The notes beneath the pieces were generated by a model. The model searched no databases, was not told the DNA's origin, and saw only the letters and a list, made by a program, of their open reading frames with translations. Made by a program: the position numbers and the translations under genes. From Streptomyces sp. VRA16 Mangrove soil (lineage in GTDB: Bacteria > Actinomycetota > Actinomycetes > Streptomycetales > Streptomycetaceae), in the NCBI RefSeq assembly GCF_017377775.1, contig NZ_JAFVLN010000023.1, positions 1-64,000 of the forward strand: a DNA stretch of 64,000 nucleotides, given 5' to 3'. Positions 8,114 through 16,879 of the stretch are shown piece by piece; position 1 is the first letter of the stretch, and every line of letters begins with the position of its first letter.

Positions 8114-10138
8114 TTACGACGTCACGTCCGTGACCTTCCACCGCTGGTTGGCGCCGGAGTTGGCCTGCCAGGTGGTGACGGCCGCGCCCTCGTTCGTGGC
8201 CTGGCCGCCGACTTCGAGGAGCTTGCCGGTGCCGACGTTGACGAGGGTCCAGGTGCCGTCGCCGGTCGACGACATGATCCACTGGGTGGCCGCGTCCCGC
8301 TCCCCGCTGTCCGTCTCGACGACGGGCACGTCCGCGCGGACCGCGAGCCGCTTGCCGTTCGCGGCGCTGGTGAAGACGTAACGCCTGCGGTTGTCGGCGC
8401 CCGTGTCGACGACCTGCTGGAGCCGCCACTGCTGGCCGGCGGCGCCGGTGCCCGCCTTGATGACGAGGGCGGTGCCGTCGTCGGCGACCGTGACGTCCTT
8501 GCCGCTCTGGACGCCGGTCAGCTCGTAGAGGCGGCCCTTGCGCAGGGTCGCCGCGTCCTTCGCGACACCGGACACACCCTTGATCAGGAACGTGGTCACC
8601 GACTGCGCGGGCACCGTGAAGGTGGCCTTCCCGCCGCGCACCGCGACGGCGGGCCGCGCGTCGAGCTTGCCGTCGGCACTGGTCACGACCGGGGTGACGG
8701 TGGCGTGCGGGCGGACGACGCCGAACTTCGACAGGTCGATCGTGACCGTGCGCACGTCCGTGGTGCTGTTGACGTGCACGACGGTGGCGCCGGTGCCGCC
8801 GCGGGTGACGGCCGCGGCGCTGTTGGTGTCGTCGACCTTGACCAGCCGGTCGCCGGGCCGGATGTAGTGCGTGAAGTTCCGGGCGGTGTCGAACTTGGTG
8901 TTCGTGTAGACCGGGCAGGTCTCCAGGGTGTCGTCGGCGGTGGCGCTGAAGGAGACCTGGACCTCGCCCCAGTTGCCGCCCTTGGCGGACTCGCCGCCGG
9001 GCTTCATGTTGTCCCAGTCCTCGACGGGCTGCCAGAACACCCAGGCGGTGGGCTCCAGTTCGCGCAGGTCGTCGACGATGTGCTGGGCGAGGCCGAGCCC
9101 GGGGCGCATGTCGGTGAAGGACTGGCCGTCGCCCCAGTCGCCCTCGACCTCGCTCATCCACAGCGGCTTGCCCTCGGCCTTGGCGAGGTCGCGCACGCTG
9201 GTGCGGCCGCCGGTGCCGTACGTGTGGACGTTCATCTGCCCGACGCGGGCCTTCACCTCGGCCGGGTAGCTGTTCCAGTTCGTGGCGAAGGTGCCCAAGT
9301 TGGTCTCGTCCATCGCGGAGACGACGGCGTTCGTCCCGGCCTTCTTCAGGGCGTCGGCCAGCGCGGGCACGATCTTCTGCTGGAGGCCGGGGCCGATGTG
9401 GCAGCCCTCCTGGCGGCCGCCGGTCGGCCGGCCGTCGGCGCCCAACTGGGTGCCCCAGTACGTGGTGTTGGGCTCGTTGCACGGGTCGACGGTCTTGACC
9501 CGGATGCCGTGGGCCTGCTCCAGGCGCTTGGTCGCCCCGGCCAGGTAGGCGGCGAACTCCTCGACGGAGGATTCCTTGAGGTTGTCCTTGGAGGAGTCGA
9601 AGCCGCCGGAGACATAGCCGCTGACCGTCATGAAGTACGGCGCGGAGTTGGAGAAGGTCTCCCAGTGGGTGATGTCCTTCTTGATCCGGTCCACCCACCA
9701 GCGCTGGGTGGCGTCGGCGTGCTCGTTCCAGTGGTCCTCGTTCGCCGGGTCCCACCAGTCGGTGTCCTCGCGGGTGGTGCCCTCGGGCGCCTGCCACCAG
9801 CCCTGGACGGCGCCGCCGGCCCTCAAGTAGTCCCGCACGTCGGGGGCGTTGCCGCCGCCGATGTTGTAGCGGGCGATGTTCAGGGCGAGCCCGTCACGGC
9901 CGAAGACGAGCTCGGCGATCCGCTCGCGGATCTCGTCCGGGTAGTGGCCGGTGGCGTTCGCGAACCAGACGAGGCTGGTGCCCCAGCCCTCGAACTTCTC
10001 GTGCTGGTACGAGGGATCGGGTGTGACGGTGACCGACCCGGCGGCCGCGGCCGCCGGGCGGACGAGGGACAGCTGCGTCCCCGCGGCCATGGCGGTGGCG
10101 GCGGCGCCGAGGAAACCTCTGCGGGTGAGGCGTGCCAA
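8114..10138 (-). CDS. Secreted GH30 glycosidase with ricin-type lectin domain (probable endo-beta-1,6-galactanase)
   Basis: 674 residues. A Tat signal (TRRGFLGAAATAMAAG) is followed by a GH30 barrel starting FEGWGTSLVWFANATG. The acid/base is probably Glu222 in DPCNEPNTTYWG and the nucleophile Glu330 in PLWMSEVEGDWG. A beta-sandwich follows, and residues from about 535 form a ricin-B-like domain (QQWRLQQV, GTWTLVNVGTGKLLEV, NQRWKV). The barrel resembles the Streptomyces GH30_5 endo-beta-1,6-galactanases that cut side chains of plant arabinogalactan proteins; that activity is inferred. It is the last gene of the LacI-controlled operon, with a GH42 beta-galactosidase and an ABC importer upstream, which supports export, cleavage and uptake of galacto-oligosaccharides. 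Confidence 0.85.
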   Translation of the reverse strand: MARLTRRGFLGAAATAMAAGTQLSLVRPAAAAAGSVTVTPDPSYQHEKFEGWGTSLVWFANATGHYPDEIRERIAELVFGRDGLALNIARYNIGGGNAPDVRDYLRAGGAVQGWWQAPEGTTREDTDWWDPANEDHWNEHADATQRWWVDRIKKDITHWETFSNSAPYFMTVSGYVSGGFDSSKDNLKESSVEEFAAYLAGATKRLEQAHGIRVKTVDPCNEPNTTYWGTQLGADGRPTGGRQEGCHIGPGLQQKIVPALADALKKAGTNAVVSAMDETNLGTFATNWNSYPAEVKARVGQMNVHTYGTGGRTSVRDLAKAEGKPLWMSEVEGDWGDGQSFTDMRPGLGLAQHIVDDLRELEPTAWVFWQPVEDWDNMKPGGESAKGGNWGEVQVSFSATADDTLETCPVYTNTKFDTARNFTHYIRPGDRLVKVDDTNSAAAVTRGGTGATVVHVNSTTDVRTVTIDLSKFGVVRPHATVTPVVTSADGKLDARPAVAVRGGKATFTVPAQSVTTFLIKGVSGVAKDAATLRKGRLYELTGVQSGKDVTVADDGTALVIKAGTGAAGQQWRLQQVVDTGADNRRRYVFTSAANGKRLAVRADVPVVETDSGERDAATQWIMSSTGDGTWTLVNVGTGKLLEVGGQATNEGAAVTTWQANSGANQRWKVTDVTS

Positions 10139-10219
10139 CGTGTGCTCCCAACTGATGGGTGTGGCTGGTGAGTTGGTACAGCTGAGGGAGGTGGCGGGGG
10201 TGGCAGGGGCCGGACGAGA

Positions 10220-12268
10220 TCAGACGAGAGGGGTGCGCACGACCGCGACCTCGCGCGGCGGCAGCACGATCCCGGCGTCGGTGGCCGCGGGACCGACGAG
10301 CACGTCACCGGTCACGCCCGGCAGGGTCACCGACTCCTCGCTCCGGTTGACGAGGAACACGTACCGGTGGTCCGCGTCGCGCCGTACGACGTGCTCCACC
10401 GATCCCCGTGCCTGCTCGGGGAGTTCGCTGCTCACCCCGGCGCGTTCGAGCAGGGCGGGGAGCAGTGCGGCGAGCCCGTCCGCGCCCAGGCGCGTGGAGA
10501 CGTACGCGGCCGAGCCCTGCCCTGCCGTACGGCGGGTGACCGCCGGGCGGGAGGCGTAGGCACCGGTGCGGTAGCGGGCGACGACCTCGACGTCCGGCCC
10601 GTCGACGCTGATCCGGTCGGTCCACAGGGAGCCGGTGGTGGCGTTGTCGAGGCCGACGGTGACGCCGTCGAGGAGCGGCCCGAACTCCTCGATGCGGATG
10701 CCGAGCAGCTCGCGCAGGGCGCCCGGGTAGCCGCCGAGGTGGATGTGGTCGTTCTCGTCGACGATCGCGGAGAAGTACGTGGTGACAAGGTGGCCGCCGC
10801 CCTCGACGTAGCGGGTGAGCTCCTTGGCGAGGGGCTGCGGCACCACGTGCAGCACGGGCGCGACGACGACGTCGTAGCCGGACAGCTCGGTGCCGCGGGC
10901 GGGCACGATGTCGGCGCGGACGCCGAGCCCCAGCAGCGCCGAGTACCAGTCGAGGGCCTCGCGGTGGTAGTCGAGGCGCGACGTGGGGTGCGAGTCCTGC
11001 TCGCTGGCCCACCAGGAGTCCCAGTCGAACAGGATCGCCACGCGGGCGGGTTCACGCTCGCTGCCCGCGATCGGGGCGAGCCGCTCCAGGGTGTGCCCGA
11101 GGGCGACGACGGAGCGGAACAGCTCGCTGTCCTCGCCGGCGTGCGGCACCATCGCGGAGTGGTACTTCTCGGCGCCCGCCCGGGACTGCCGCCACTGGAA
11201 GAAGCAGACGGCGTCGGCGCCGTGCGCCACGTGCAGCAGCGAGTCGCACGCCAACTCCCCTGGCTGCTTGGGCAGGTTGACGGGCTGCCAGTTCACGGCG
11301 CTCGTCGAGTGCTCCATGAGGAACCACGGGCGGTGGCCCGAGATGCCGCTGGTCAGGTTGGCGGCGAAGGACAGCTCGTCGCGGTCCTGCGGGCCGGGGA
11401 TGACGTAGTGGTCGTTGGCGACGAAGTCCACCTCGCCCGCCCAGTCCGCGTAGTCCATGCCCTTGGTGCCGCCCATGACCATGAAGTTGGTGGTGACGGG
11501 CACGTCGGGAGTGAGCTCGCGCAGCAGCTCGCGCTCGGCGACCAGGTGCTCCTTGAGCACGTCGGACGAGAACCGCTTGAAGTCGAGCTGCTGGGTCGGG
11601 TTGGGGTGCGAGGCCGCGAGGCGCGGCGGCAGGATCTGCTCCCAGTCGCTGTAGCGCTGCGACCAGAAGGCCGTCCCCCAGGCGTCGTTGAGGGCGTCGA
11701 GGGTGGTGTAGCGGCGGCGCAGCCAGGTACGGAACGCGCGGGCGGCGTCGTCGGAGTAGTCGTAGACGTTGTGGCAGCCCAGCTCGTTGTTGACGTGCCA
11801 GGCCACCAGGGCCGGGTGCTGGGCGTAGCGCGTCGCCACCTCCCGTACGAGACGCAGCGCGTGCTCGCGGAAGACGGGCGAGGTCGGCCGCCAGTGCTGG
11901 CGGGCGCCGGGCCACAGGGTCTCGCCGGTCGCGGTGACCGGGAGGATCTCGGGGTGCGCGGCGGTCAGCCACGGCGGCGGCGACGCGGTGGCGGTGGCCA
12001 GGTCGACGCCGACGCCGTTCGCGTGCAGCAAATCCATGATCTCGTCGAGCCAGGCGAAGTCCCAGGTGTCGGCGGTGGGCTGGAGCCTGGCCCAGGAGAA
12101 GATCGCCAGGGAGACGACGTTCACCCCGGCCTCGCGCATCAGCCGGACGTCCTCCTCCCACACCTCCCGCGGCCACTGCTCGGGGTTGTAGTCGGCGCCG
12201 TAGCCGAGGCGACGGGTGCCGTCCGAGCCCTTCGCGTACGGGAATCGGGAGGTGAAGGGGGCGGTCAT
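10220..12268 (-). CDS. GH42 beta-galactosidase
   Basis: 682 residues, usual length for GH42. LGYGADYNPEQWPREVWEED at the N-terminus is diagnostic. The acid/base is Glu162 in WHVNNELGC and the nucleophile Glu319 in WFLMEHSTSAVNW. The trimerisation domain follows (VAILFDWDSWWA, YDVVVAPVLH), then a small C-terminal beta domain. No signal peptide, so it acts in the cytoplasm, releasing galactose from imported beta-galactosides. It lies between the binding-protein gene (46 nt) and the GH30 gene (81 nt) in one operon. Confidence 0.93.
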   Translation of the reverse strand: MTAPFTSRFPYAKGSDGTRRLGYGADYNPEQWPREVWEEDVRLMREAGVNVVSLAIFSWARLQPTADTWDFAWLDEIMDLLHANGVGVDLATATASPPPWLTAAHPEILPVTATGETLWPGARQHWRPTSPVFREHALRLVREVATRYAQHPALVAWHVNNELGCHNVYDYSDDAARAFRTWLRRRYTTLDALNDAWGTAFWSQRYSDWEQILPPRLAASHPNPTQQLDFKRFSSDVLKEHLVAERELLRELTPDVPVTTNFMVMGGTKGMDYADWAGEVDFVANDHYVIPGPQDRDELSFAANLTSGISGHRPWFLMEHSTSAVNWQPVNLPKQPGELACDSLLHVAHGADAVCFFQWRQSRAGAEKYHSAMVPHAGEDSELFRSVVALGHTLERLAPIAGSEREPARVAILFDWDSWWASEQDSHPTSRLDYHREALDWYSALLGLGVRADIVPARGTELSGYDVVVAPVLHVVPQPLAKELTRYVEGGGHLVTTYFSAIVDENDHIHLGGYPGALRELLGIRIEEFGPLLDGVTVGLDNATTGSLWTDRISVDGPDVEVVARYRTGAYASRPAVTRRTAGQGSAAYVSTRLGADGLAALLPALLERAGVSSELPEQARGSVEHVVRRDADHRYVFLVNRSEESVTLPGVTGDVLVGPAATDAGIVLPPREVAVVRTPLV

Positions 12269-12314
12269 GCAGGTCCTTCCAGTGATGCGGTGCTGAACTG
12301 ACGTACCGGTTGCG

Positions 12315-13655
12315 CTACTTGACGGTGAAGCCCTGGTCCTTGCCGTACTTCACCGACGCGTCCTGCCACGCCTTCAGGCCGGCGGAGAGCTTGGTGCCGG
12401 AGACGTAGGCCTTGCCGACGGTGTCGTTGAAGATCGAGTTCGCGTAGACCTGGTAGGGCAGGTACGACCAGCCGGCCTTCACGTCCTGCGCGGACTTCGC
12501 GAAGATCTTGTTGGCCTGCTGGCCGCCGAAGTAGTCGAACGTGGTGTTCTGGAACTCCTGCGAGTTCAGGTCCTTCACGGTCGCCGGGAAGGCACCCTTG
12601 TCGATGCGGGTCCGCACCCCGTCACCGGCGGCGATGTACTGCGTGAAGGCGTAGGCGAGCGCCTTGTTCTTGTGCTTGCCGAGGTCGGGCACGGCCAGCG
12701 AGCTGCCGCCGTTCTCGGCGCTGGCGTTCTCGCCCTTCGCCCACTGCGGCAGATCGGCCACGCGCCAGTCGCCGGAGGCCTGCTTCACGCCGGTGACGAA
12801 GTTGTTCGGCATCCACGCGCCGGTGGGCAGGGTGGCGATGGTGCCGTCACCGAGGCCCTTGTACCAGTCGTCGGTCCAGCCGGTGACCGGGGCGACGAGC
12901 TTCTCGTCGATGAGCTTCTGCCACACCTCGGTGTACTTCTTGGCGCCCGCGTCGTCGAAGTTGATGCCGACGTTGGTGCCGTCGACGGTGTACGGGTGTG
13001 AACCGGCCTGCCAGAGCAGGCTGGTGGTCAGACCGGCGTCGCCGACGTCGCTGGTGATGTACATCTTCGGGTTGGCCTTGTGCAGCTTGCGCGCGGCCTG
13101 AAGGTACTCGTCCCAGGTCGTCGGGACGGAGATCTTGTACTTGTCGAAGACCTTCTTGTTGTAGAAGAGCGCCATCGGGCCCGAGTCCATCGGCAGACCC
13201 CAGACGCTGTCACCGTCGGACACCGAGTTCCACGGACCGGTCGTGTAGTCGGACTTCAGCTTGCCCGCGCCGTAGGAGCCCAGGTCGGTGAGGCCCTTGG
13301 TCAGGGCGTACTGGCCGATGGCGTAGTACTCGACCTGCGCGACGTCCGGGACGCCCTTCTTCGCCGAGATGGCGTTCGACAGGGCCTTGTACTGGTCGTT
13401 GCCGGTGCCGGCGTTGACGACCTCGACCTTGACCTTCGGGTACTTCTTCTGGAACTCGGCGGCGACGTCCTTCACGGTGGAGTCCCACGCCCACACGGTG
13501 ATCGTGCCCCCCTTCTTCAGGGCGGCCTGGACGTCGGAGGCGCTCACCTTCTTGTCGCCGGAGTCGTCGTCGGAGCCGCCGCAGGCGGTCGCTCCGAGGG
13601 CGAGGGCGCAGACGAGACCTACGCCGCGCAGCAGGCGGCGGGAGTGCTTGGGCAT
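12315..13655 (-). CDS. Sugar ABC transporter solute-binding lipoprotein
   Basis: 446 residues from ATG 13655 (GGAAG upstream). A lipoprotein signal, LRGVGLVCALALGATAC, ends at the lipid-modified Cys, followed by GGSDDDSG. The mature part (KKGGTITVWAWDSTVKDVAAEFQKKYP) is a type-1 extracellular sugar-binding fold (family 1 SBP). It should capture galactan-derived oligosaccharides outside the cell and hand them to the two permeases upstream. No ATPase gene is present; like most Streptomyces carbohydrate importers it probably shares a general MsiK-type ATPase. Confidence 0.9.
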   Translation of the reverse strand: MPKHSRRLLRGVGLVCALALGATACGGSDDDSGDKKVSASDVQAALKKGGTITVWAWDSTVKDVAAEFQKKYPKVKVEVVNAGTGNDQYKALSNAISAKKGVPDVAQVEYYAIGQYALTKGLTDLGSYGAGKLKSDYTTGPWNSVSDGDSVWGLPMDSGPMALFYNKKVFDKYKISVPTTWDEYLQAARKLHKANPKMYITSDVGDAGLTTSLLWQAGSHPYTVDGTNVGINFDDAGAKKYTEVWQKLIDEKLVAPVTGWTDDWYKGLGDGTIATLPTGAWMPNNFVTGVKQASGDWRVADLPQWAKGENASAENGGSSLAVPDLGKHKNKALAYAFTQYIAAGDGVRTRIDKGAFPATVKDLNSQEFQNTTFDYFGGQQANKIFAKSAQDVKAGWSYLPYQVYANSIFNDTVGKAYVSGTKLSAGLKAWQDASVKYGKDQGFTVK

Positions 13656-13744
13656 GGCGGATGCTTCCACTTCGTCGTGGTTCTACAGAGGGTTCTCACG
13701 CAGGGGGGCTCTCGCCCCGGAGGGGTACAACTGCGGTGCTGCGC

Positions 13745-14671
13745 CTACTCCTTGACGCTTCCGGCGGAGAGGCCGGACTGCCAGTACTTCTGGAGCAGCA
13801 GGAAGGCCGCGATCAGCGGGATGATGGTGAGCAGCGAACCGGTGAGGACCAGGTTCGTGACCACGTCACCGTCGGACGTCTGCGCCTGCTTGTTCCAGGA
13901 GTCGAGGCCGAGGGTGAGCGGATACCAGTCCGGGTTCTTCAGCATGATCAGCGGCAGGAAGTAGTTGTTCCAGGTCGCGACCGTCGTGAAGAGCAGCACG
14001 GTGACGGTGCCGGGGGCGAGCAGCGGCAGGGCGACCTGGAAGAAGGTGCGCACCTCGCCGGCGCCGTCGATCCGGGCGGCCTCCATCAGTTCGGCGGGGA
14101 TCGCCTCACTGGCGAAGACCCACATCAGATACAGACCGAAGGGCGAGATCAGCGACGGGATGATCACGGCCCACGGGGTGTCCGTCAGACCGACCTTGCT
14201 GAACAGCAGGAACGTGGGGACGGCGAGGGCCGTCGCGGGGACCGCGACCGCGCCGATGACGACGGCGAAGACGGCCTTCTTGCCGGGGAAGTCGAACTTG
14301 GCGAGCGCGTAGCCGCCGAGGACCGCGAGGAACGTGGCGCCGCCGGCGCCCACGACCACGTACATCAGGGTGTTGAGCAGCCAGCGGACGAAGACGCCGT
14401 CGTGATACGTGAAGGTGGCGCTGATGTTGGACCACAGGTCGAAGTCACCGTCGAACCAGAGGCCGAAGGAGCGGGCCAGGCCCTCCTGCGACTTGGTGGC
14501 GCTGATCAGCAGCCACACCAGCGGCAGCAGACTGTATACGAGCACGACGCCGGTGAGCACCGTCAGCAGGACGCTGCGCCGGGGCCGGCCGGGTATGTGG
14601 CGCCGGGGTGCGCGCAGGCGCGGGGCGGCGGACTTCAGCGGCGTCTGCCGCACGGGGGTGCTGGTGGACAT
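13745..14671 (-). CDS. Carbohydrate ABC permease, MalG type
   Basis: 308 residues with six predicted membrane helices. The coupling loop EAARIDGAGEVRTFFQVALPLLAPG has the EAA motif contacting the ATPase. ATG 14671 is preferred: AAGGGAG lies 9 nt upstream, while GTG 14680, which overlaps the previous stop as GTGA, is only 1 nt from that site. It pairs with the MalF-type permease 5 nt upstream to form the membrane channel of the galactoside importer. Confidence 0.92.
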   Translation of the reverse strand: MSTSTPVRQTPLKSAAPRLRAPRRHIPGRPRRSVLLTVLTGVVLVYSLLPLVWLLISATKSQEGLARSFGLWFDGDFDLWSNISATFTYHDGVFVRWLLNTLMYVVVGAGGATFLAVLGGYALAKFDFPGKKAVFAVVIGAVAVPATALAVPTFLLFSKVGLTDTPWAVIIPSLISPFGLYLMWVFASEAIPAELMEAARIDGAGEVRTFFQVALPLLAPGTVTVLLFTTVATWNNYFLPLIMLKNPDWYPLTLGLDSWNKQAQTSDGDVVTNLVLTGSLLTIIPLIAAFLLLQKYWQSGLSAGSVKE

Positions 14672-14676
14672 CGCGC

Positions 14677-15603
14677 TCACGCTCCCTTGCGCATGCCGCG
14701 CAGCTGGACGACGTACGCCACGATCATCGTGATCACGCCCATGACGATGGCGACCGTCGCGGAGTAGTTCTGCTGCTGGCCGGAGAAGGACAGCGAGTAC
14801 GTGTAGTAGTTCGGGGTGAAGTCGGTGGTGATGGCGTTCGGCGCGAGCTTCTGGAGGATCGCGGGCTCGTTGAAGAGCTGGAAGCTGCCGATGATCGAGA
14901 AGATCGTGGCGATGACGAGCGCGCCGCGGATCGCCGGGAGCTTGATCGCCGTGATGACCCTCAGCTGGCCGGCGCCGTCGATCTCGGCCGCCTCGTAGAG
15001 GGAGTGCGGCACGACGCGCAGCGCGGCGTAGAAGATCAGCATGTTGTAGCCGACGAACTCCCAGGTCACGATGTTGCCGATGGAGGCGAGGACCAGGTCG
15101 GGCGAGAGCAGGTCGGGCAGCTTCGCACCGAACGCGGAGTTGATGTCGCCGACCAGGCCGTAGCGGGTGCCGTACATGAAGCCCCACATCAGGGTGGCGA
15201 CGACGGCGGGCACCGCGTACGGCAGGAAGACGGTGATCCGGAAGAAGTCCTTGCCGTAGAGCCGGCCGCTGTCGATGGCGAGCGCGACCAGCAGGGCGAT
15301 GCCGAGCATGATCGGCACCTGGATCAGCAGGAAGAGTCCGACGCGGGTGACACCTTCCCAGAACTGGCCGTCCTGGAGGGCCTGTTGGTAGTTGTCCAGG
15401 CCCACGAAGTGCGTGCCGCCGATGAGCTGGGTACGGAACAGGCTCAGGTAGACGGAGTACGCGAGCGGCGCCAGGAACACCAGCGCGAAGACGATCGCGA
15501 AGGGGCCGATGAACCCCCAGCCCTTCCAGGAACGGCGCGTTTTGCGCGCCGCCTGCCCGGCCGGGCTCCGGCCTGTGGCGGCCGACGGTTGAAGCGTCGT
15601 CAT
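14677..15603 (-). CDS. Carbohydrate ABC permease, MalF type
   Basis: 308 residues, six helices, with the EAA loop in LYEAAEIDGAGQLRVITAIKLP and the opening segment GWGFIGPFAIVFALVFLAPLAYSV cut short of the family core only by a basic cytosolic tail. It is the first gene of the operon, reading away from the LacI gene; ATG 15603 has GAGGGA upstream. Two operator palindromes lie 53-113 nt before it. Works with the MalG partner and the downstream binding protein. Confidence 0.92.
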   Translation of the reverse strand: MTTLQPSAATGRSPAGQAARKTRRSWKGWGFIGPFAIVFALVFLAPLAYSVYLSLFRTQLIGGTHFVGLDNYQQALQDGQFWEGVTRVGLFLLIQVPIMLGIALLVALAIDSGRLYGKDFFRITVFLPYAVPAVVATLMWGFMYGTRYGLVGDINSAFGAKLPDLLSPDLVLASIGNIVTWEFVGYNMLIFYAALRVVPHSLYEAAEIDGAGQLRVITAIKLPAIRGALVIATIFSIIGSFQLFNEPAILQKLAPNAITTDFTPNYYTYSLSFSGQQQNYSATVAIVMGVITMIVAYVVQLRGMRKGA

Positions 15604-15655
15604 CGTGCGTCCCTCGCTCTGCGTGCCTCGTGCTGCGTCCTCGCGGGCGGTCCGG

Positions 15656-15716
15656 ATGTTTGCGTAAACATTTCTGCGAGCGAGCGGCCGCTGAGCTGTT
15701 ATGTTTACGTAAACAT
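15656..15716. promoter_or_regulatory. Paired LacI-family operators
   Basis: Two 16-bp sites: ATGTTTGCGTAAACAT at 15656-15671 (one mismatch from perfect symmetry) and ATGTTTACGTAAACAT at 15701-15716 (perfect). The CG centre with flanking TTTnCG/CGTAAA arms is characteristic of LacI/GalR repressors. Centre-to-centre distance is 45 bp. They lie between the importer operon and the divergent regulator gene, so the regulator probably represses both. Confidence 0.85.
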
Positions 15717-15802
15717 CCGGTGGCGGCATGTCTACACTGCCTGCGGAGGACGGTCAAGAGTCGGCCGGTGAACGGACACACACACGACGGATGAGGCACA
15801 GC

Positions 15803-16840
15803 GTGACAACAGCAGCGCAGGGCGGCGGGCGGCGCTCCCGCGGCGCCTCCATGGCGGACGTCGCCCGGGTCGCGGGGGTGTCCTCGCAGACGGTCTCCCG
15901 CGTCTCGAACGGCTTCTCCGGCGTGAACGAGGAGACCCGCGAGCGAGTCCTGGCCGCCATGAAGGAGCTGGACTACCGGCCCAACAGCGCGGCGCGCGCC
16001 CTCAAGCGCGGCCAGTTCCACACCATCGGCGTCATCACCTTCACGCTGTCGACGACGGGCAACGTCCGCACGCTGGAAGGCATCGCGACGTCGGCGGCCC
16101 AGGAGGGGTACGCGGTCACACTGCTGCCGGTGGCGGTGCCGACGCAGGACGAGGTGCGCGGTGCGTTCTCCCGGCTGGGCGAGCTCGCGGTGGACGCGGT
16201 GATCGTCATCATGGAGGTGCACCTCCTGGACTCCGGCCGGCTGACGCTGCCGCCACATGTGCAGGTGGTGGTCGTGGACTCGGACGCGGGCGACCGGTTC
16301 GCGGTCGTCGACACGGACCAGGCGGGCGGCACGCGCGACGCCGTGCGCCATCTGCTGGACCTCGGCCACAAGACGGTCTGGCATCTGGCGGGCCCCTCCG
16401 ACTCGTTCGCCGCCCAGCGCCGAACGGACGCCTGGCGCACGGCACTTGAGGAGGCGGGCCGCCCGGTGCCGCCGCCCGCCCTGGGCGACTGGTCGGCGGA
16501 GTCGGGCTACCGCGCGGGCCTGGAACTGGCCGAACACCCGGACTGCACCGCGGTGTTCGCGGCCAACGACCAGATGGCGCTCGGCCTGCTACGCGCCCTG
16601 AACGAGCGCGGCCGCAAGGTTCCTGACGAGGTGTCAGTGATCGGCTTCGACGACATCCCGGATTCGGGCTCGTTCCTGCCCCCGCTGACCACGGTCCACC
16701 AGGACTTCGCCGAGGTCGGCCGACTGTGCGTGGCGAGCGCGCTGCGCCAGGTGCGGCAGGGCGAGGCGGAGCGGGGGACGTCGTTGGTGCCTACGCGGTT
16801 GGTGGTACGGGAGAGCACGGGGCCCGCGCCGGTTCGCTGA
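15803..16840 (+). CDS. LacI-family repressor of the galactan operon
   Basis: 345 residues from GTG 15803, chosen because GAGG lies 6 nt upstream; ATG 15791 and ATG 15728 are in-frame alternatives. The DNA-binding domain is MADVARVAGVSSQTVSRVSN, with the hinge helix in YRPNSAARALKRG. The periplasmic-binding-protein-like sensor follows (IGVITFTLSTTGNVRTLEGI; SVIGFDDIPDSGSFLPPLTT). It should bind the two palindromes upstream and release them on binding a galactoside. Divergent from the importer/glycosidase operon. Confidence 0.92.
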   Translation: MTTAAQGGGRRSRGASMADVARVAGVSSQTVSRVSNGFSGVNEETRERVLAAMKELDYRPNSAARALKRGQFHTIGVITFTLSTTGNVRTLEGIATSAAQEGYAVTLLPVAVPTQDEVRGAFSRLGELAVDAVIVIMEVHLLDSGRLTLPPHVQVVVVDSDAGDRFAVVDTDQAGGTRDAVRHLLDLGHKTVWHLAGPSDSFAAQRRTDAWRTALEEAGRPVPPPALGDWSAESGYRAGLELAEHPDCTAVFAANDQMALGLLRALNERGRKVPDEVSVIGFDDIPDSGSFLPPLTTVHQDFAEVGRLCVASALRQVRQGEAERGTSLVPTRLVVRESTGPAPVR

Positions 16841-16879
16841 AGTGCCACGTCGGCGAGCCGCCGCCCGCGTGGGCGGGGG

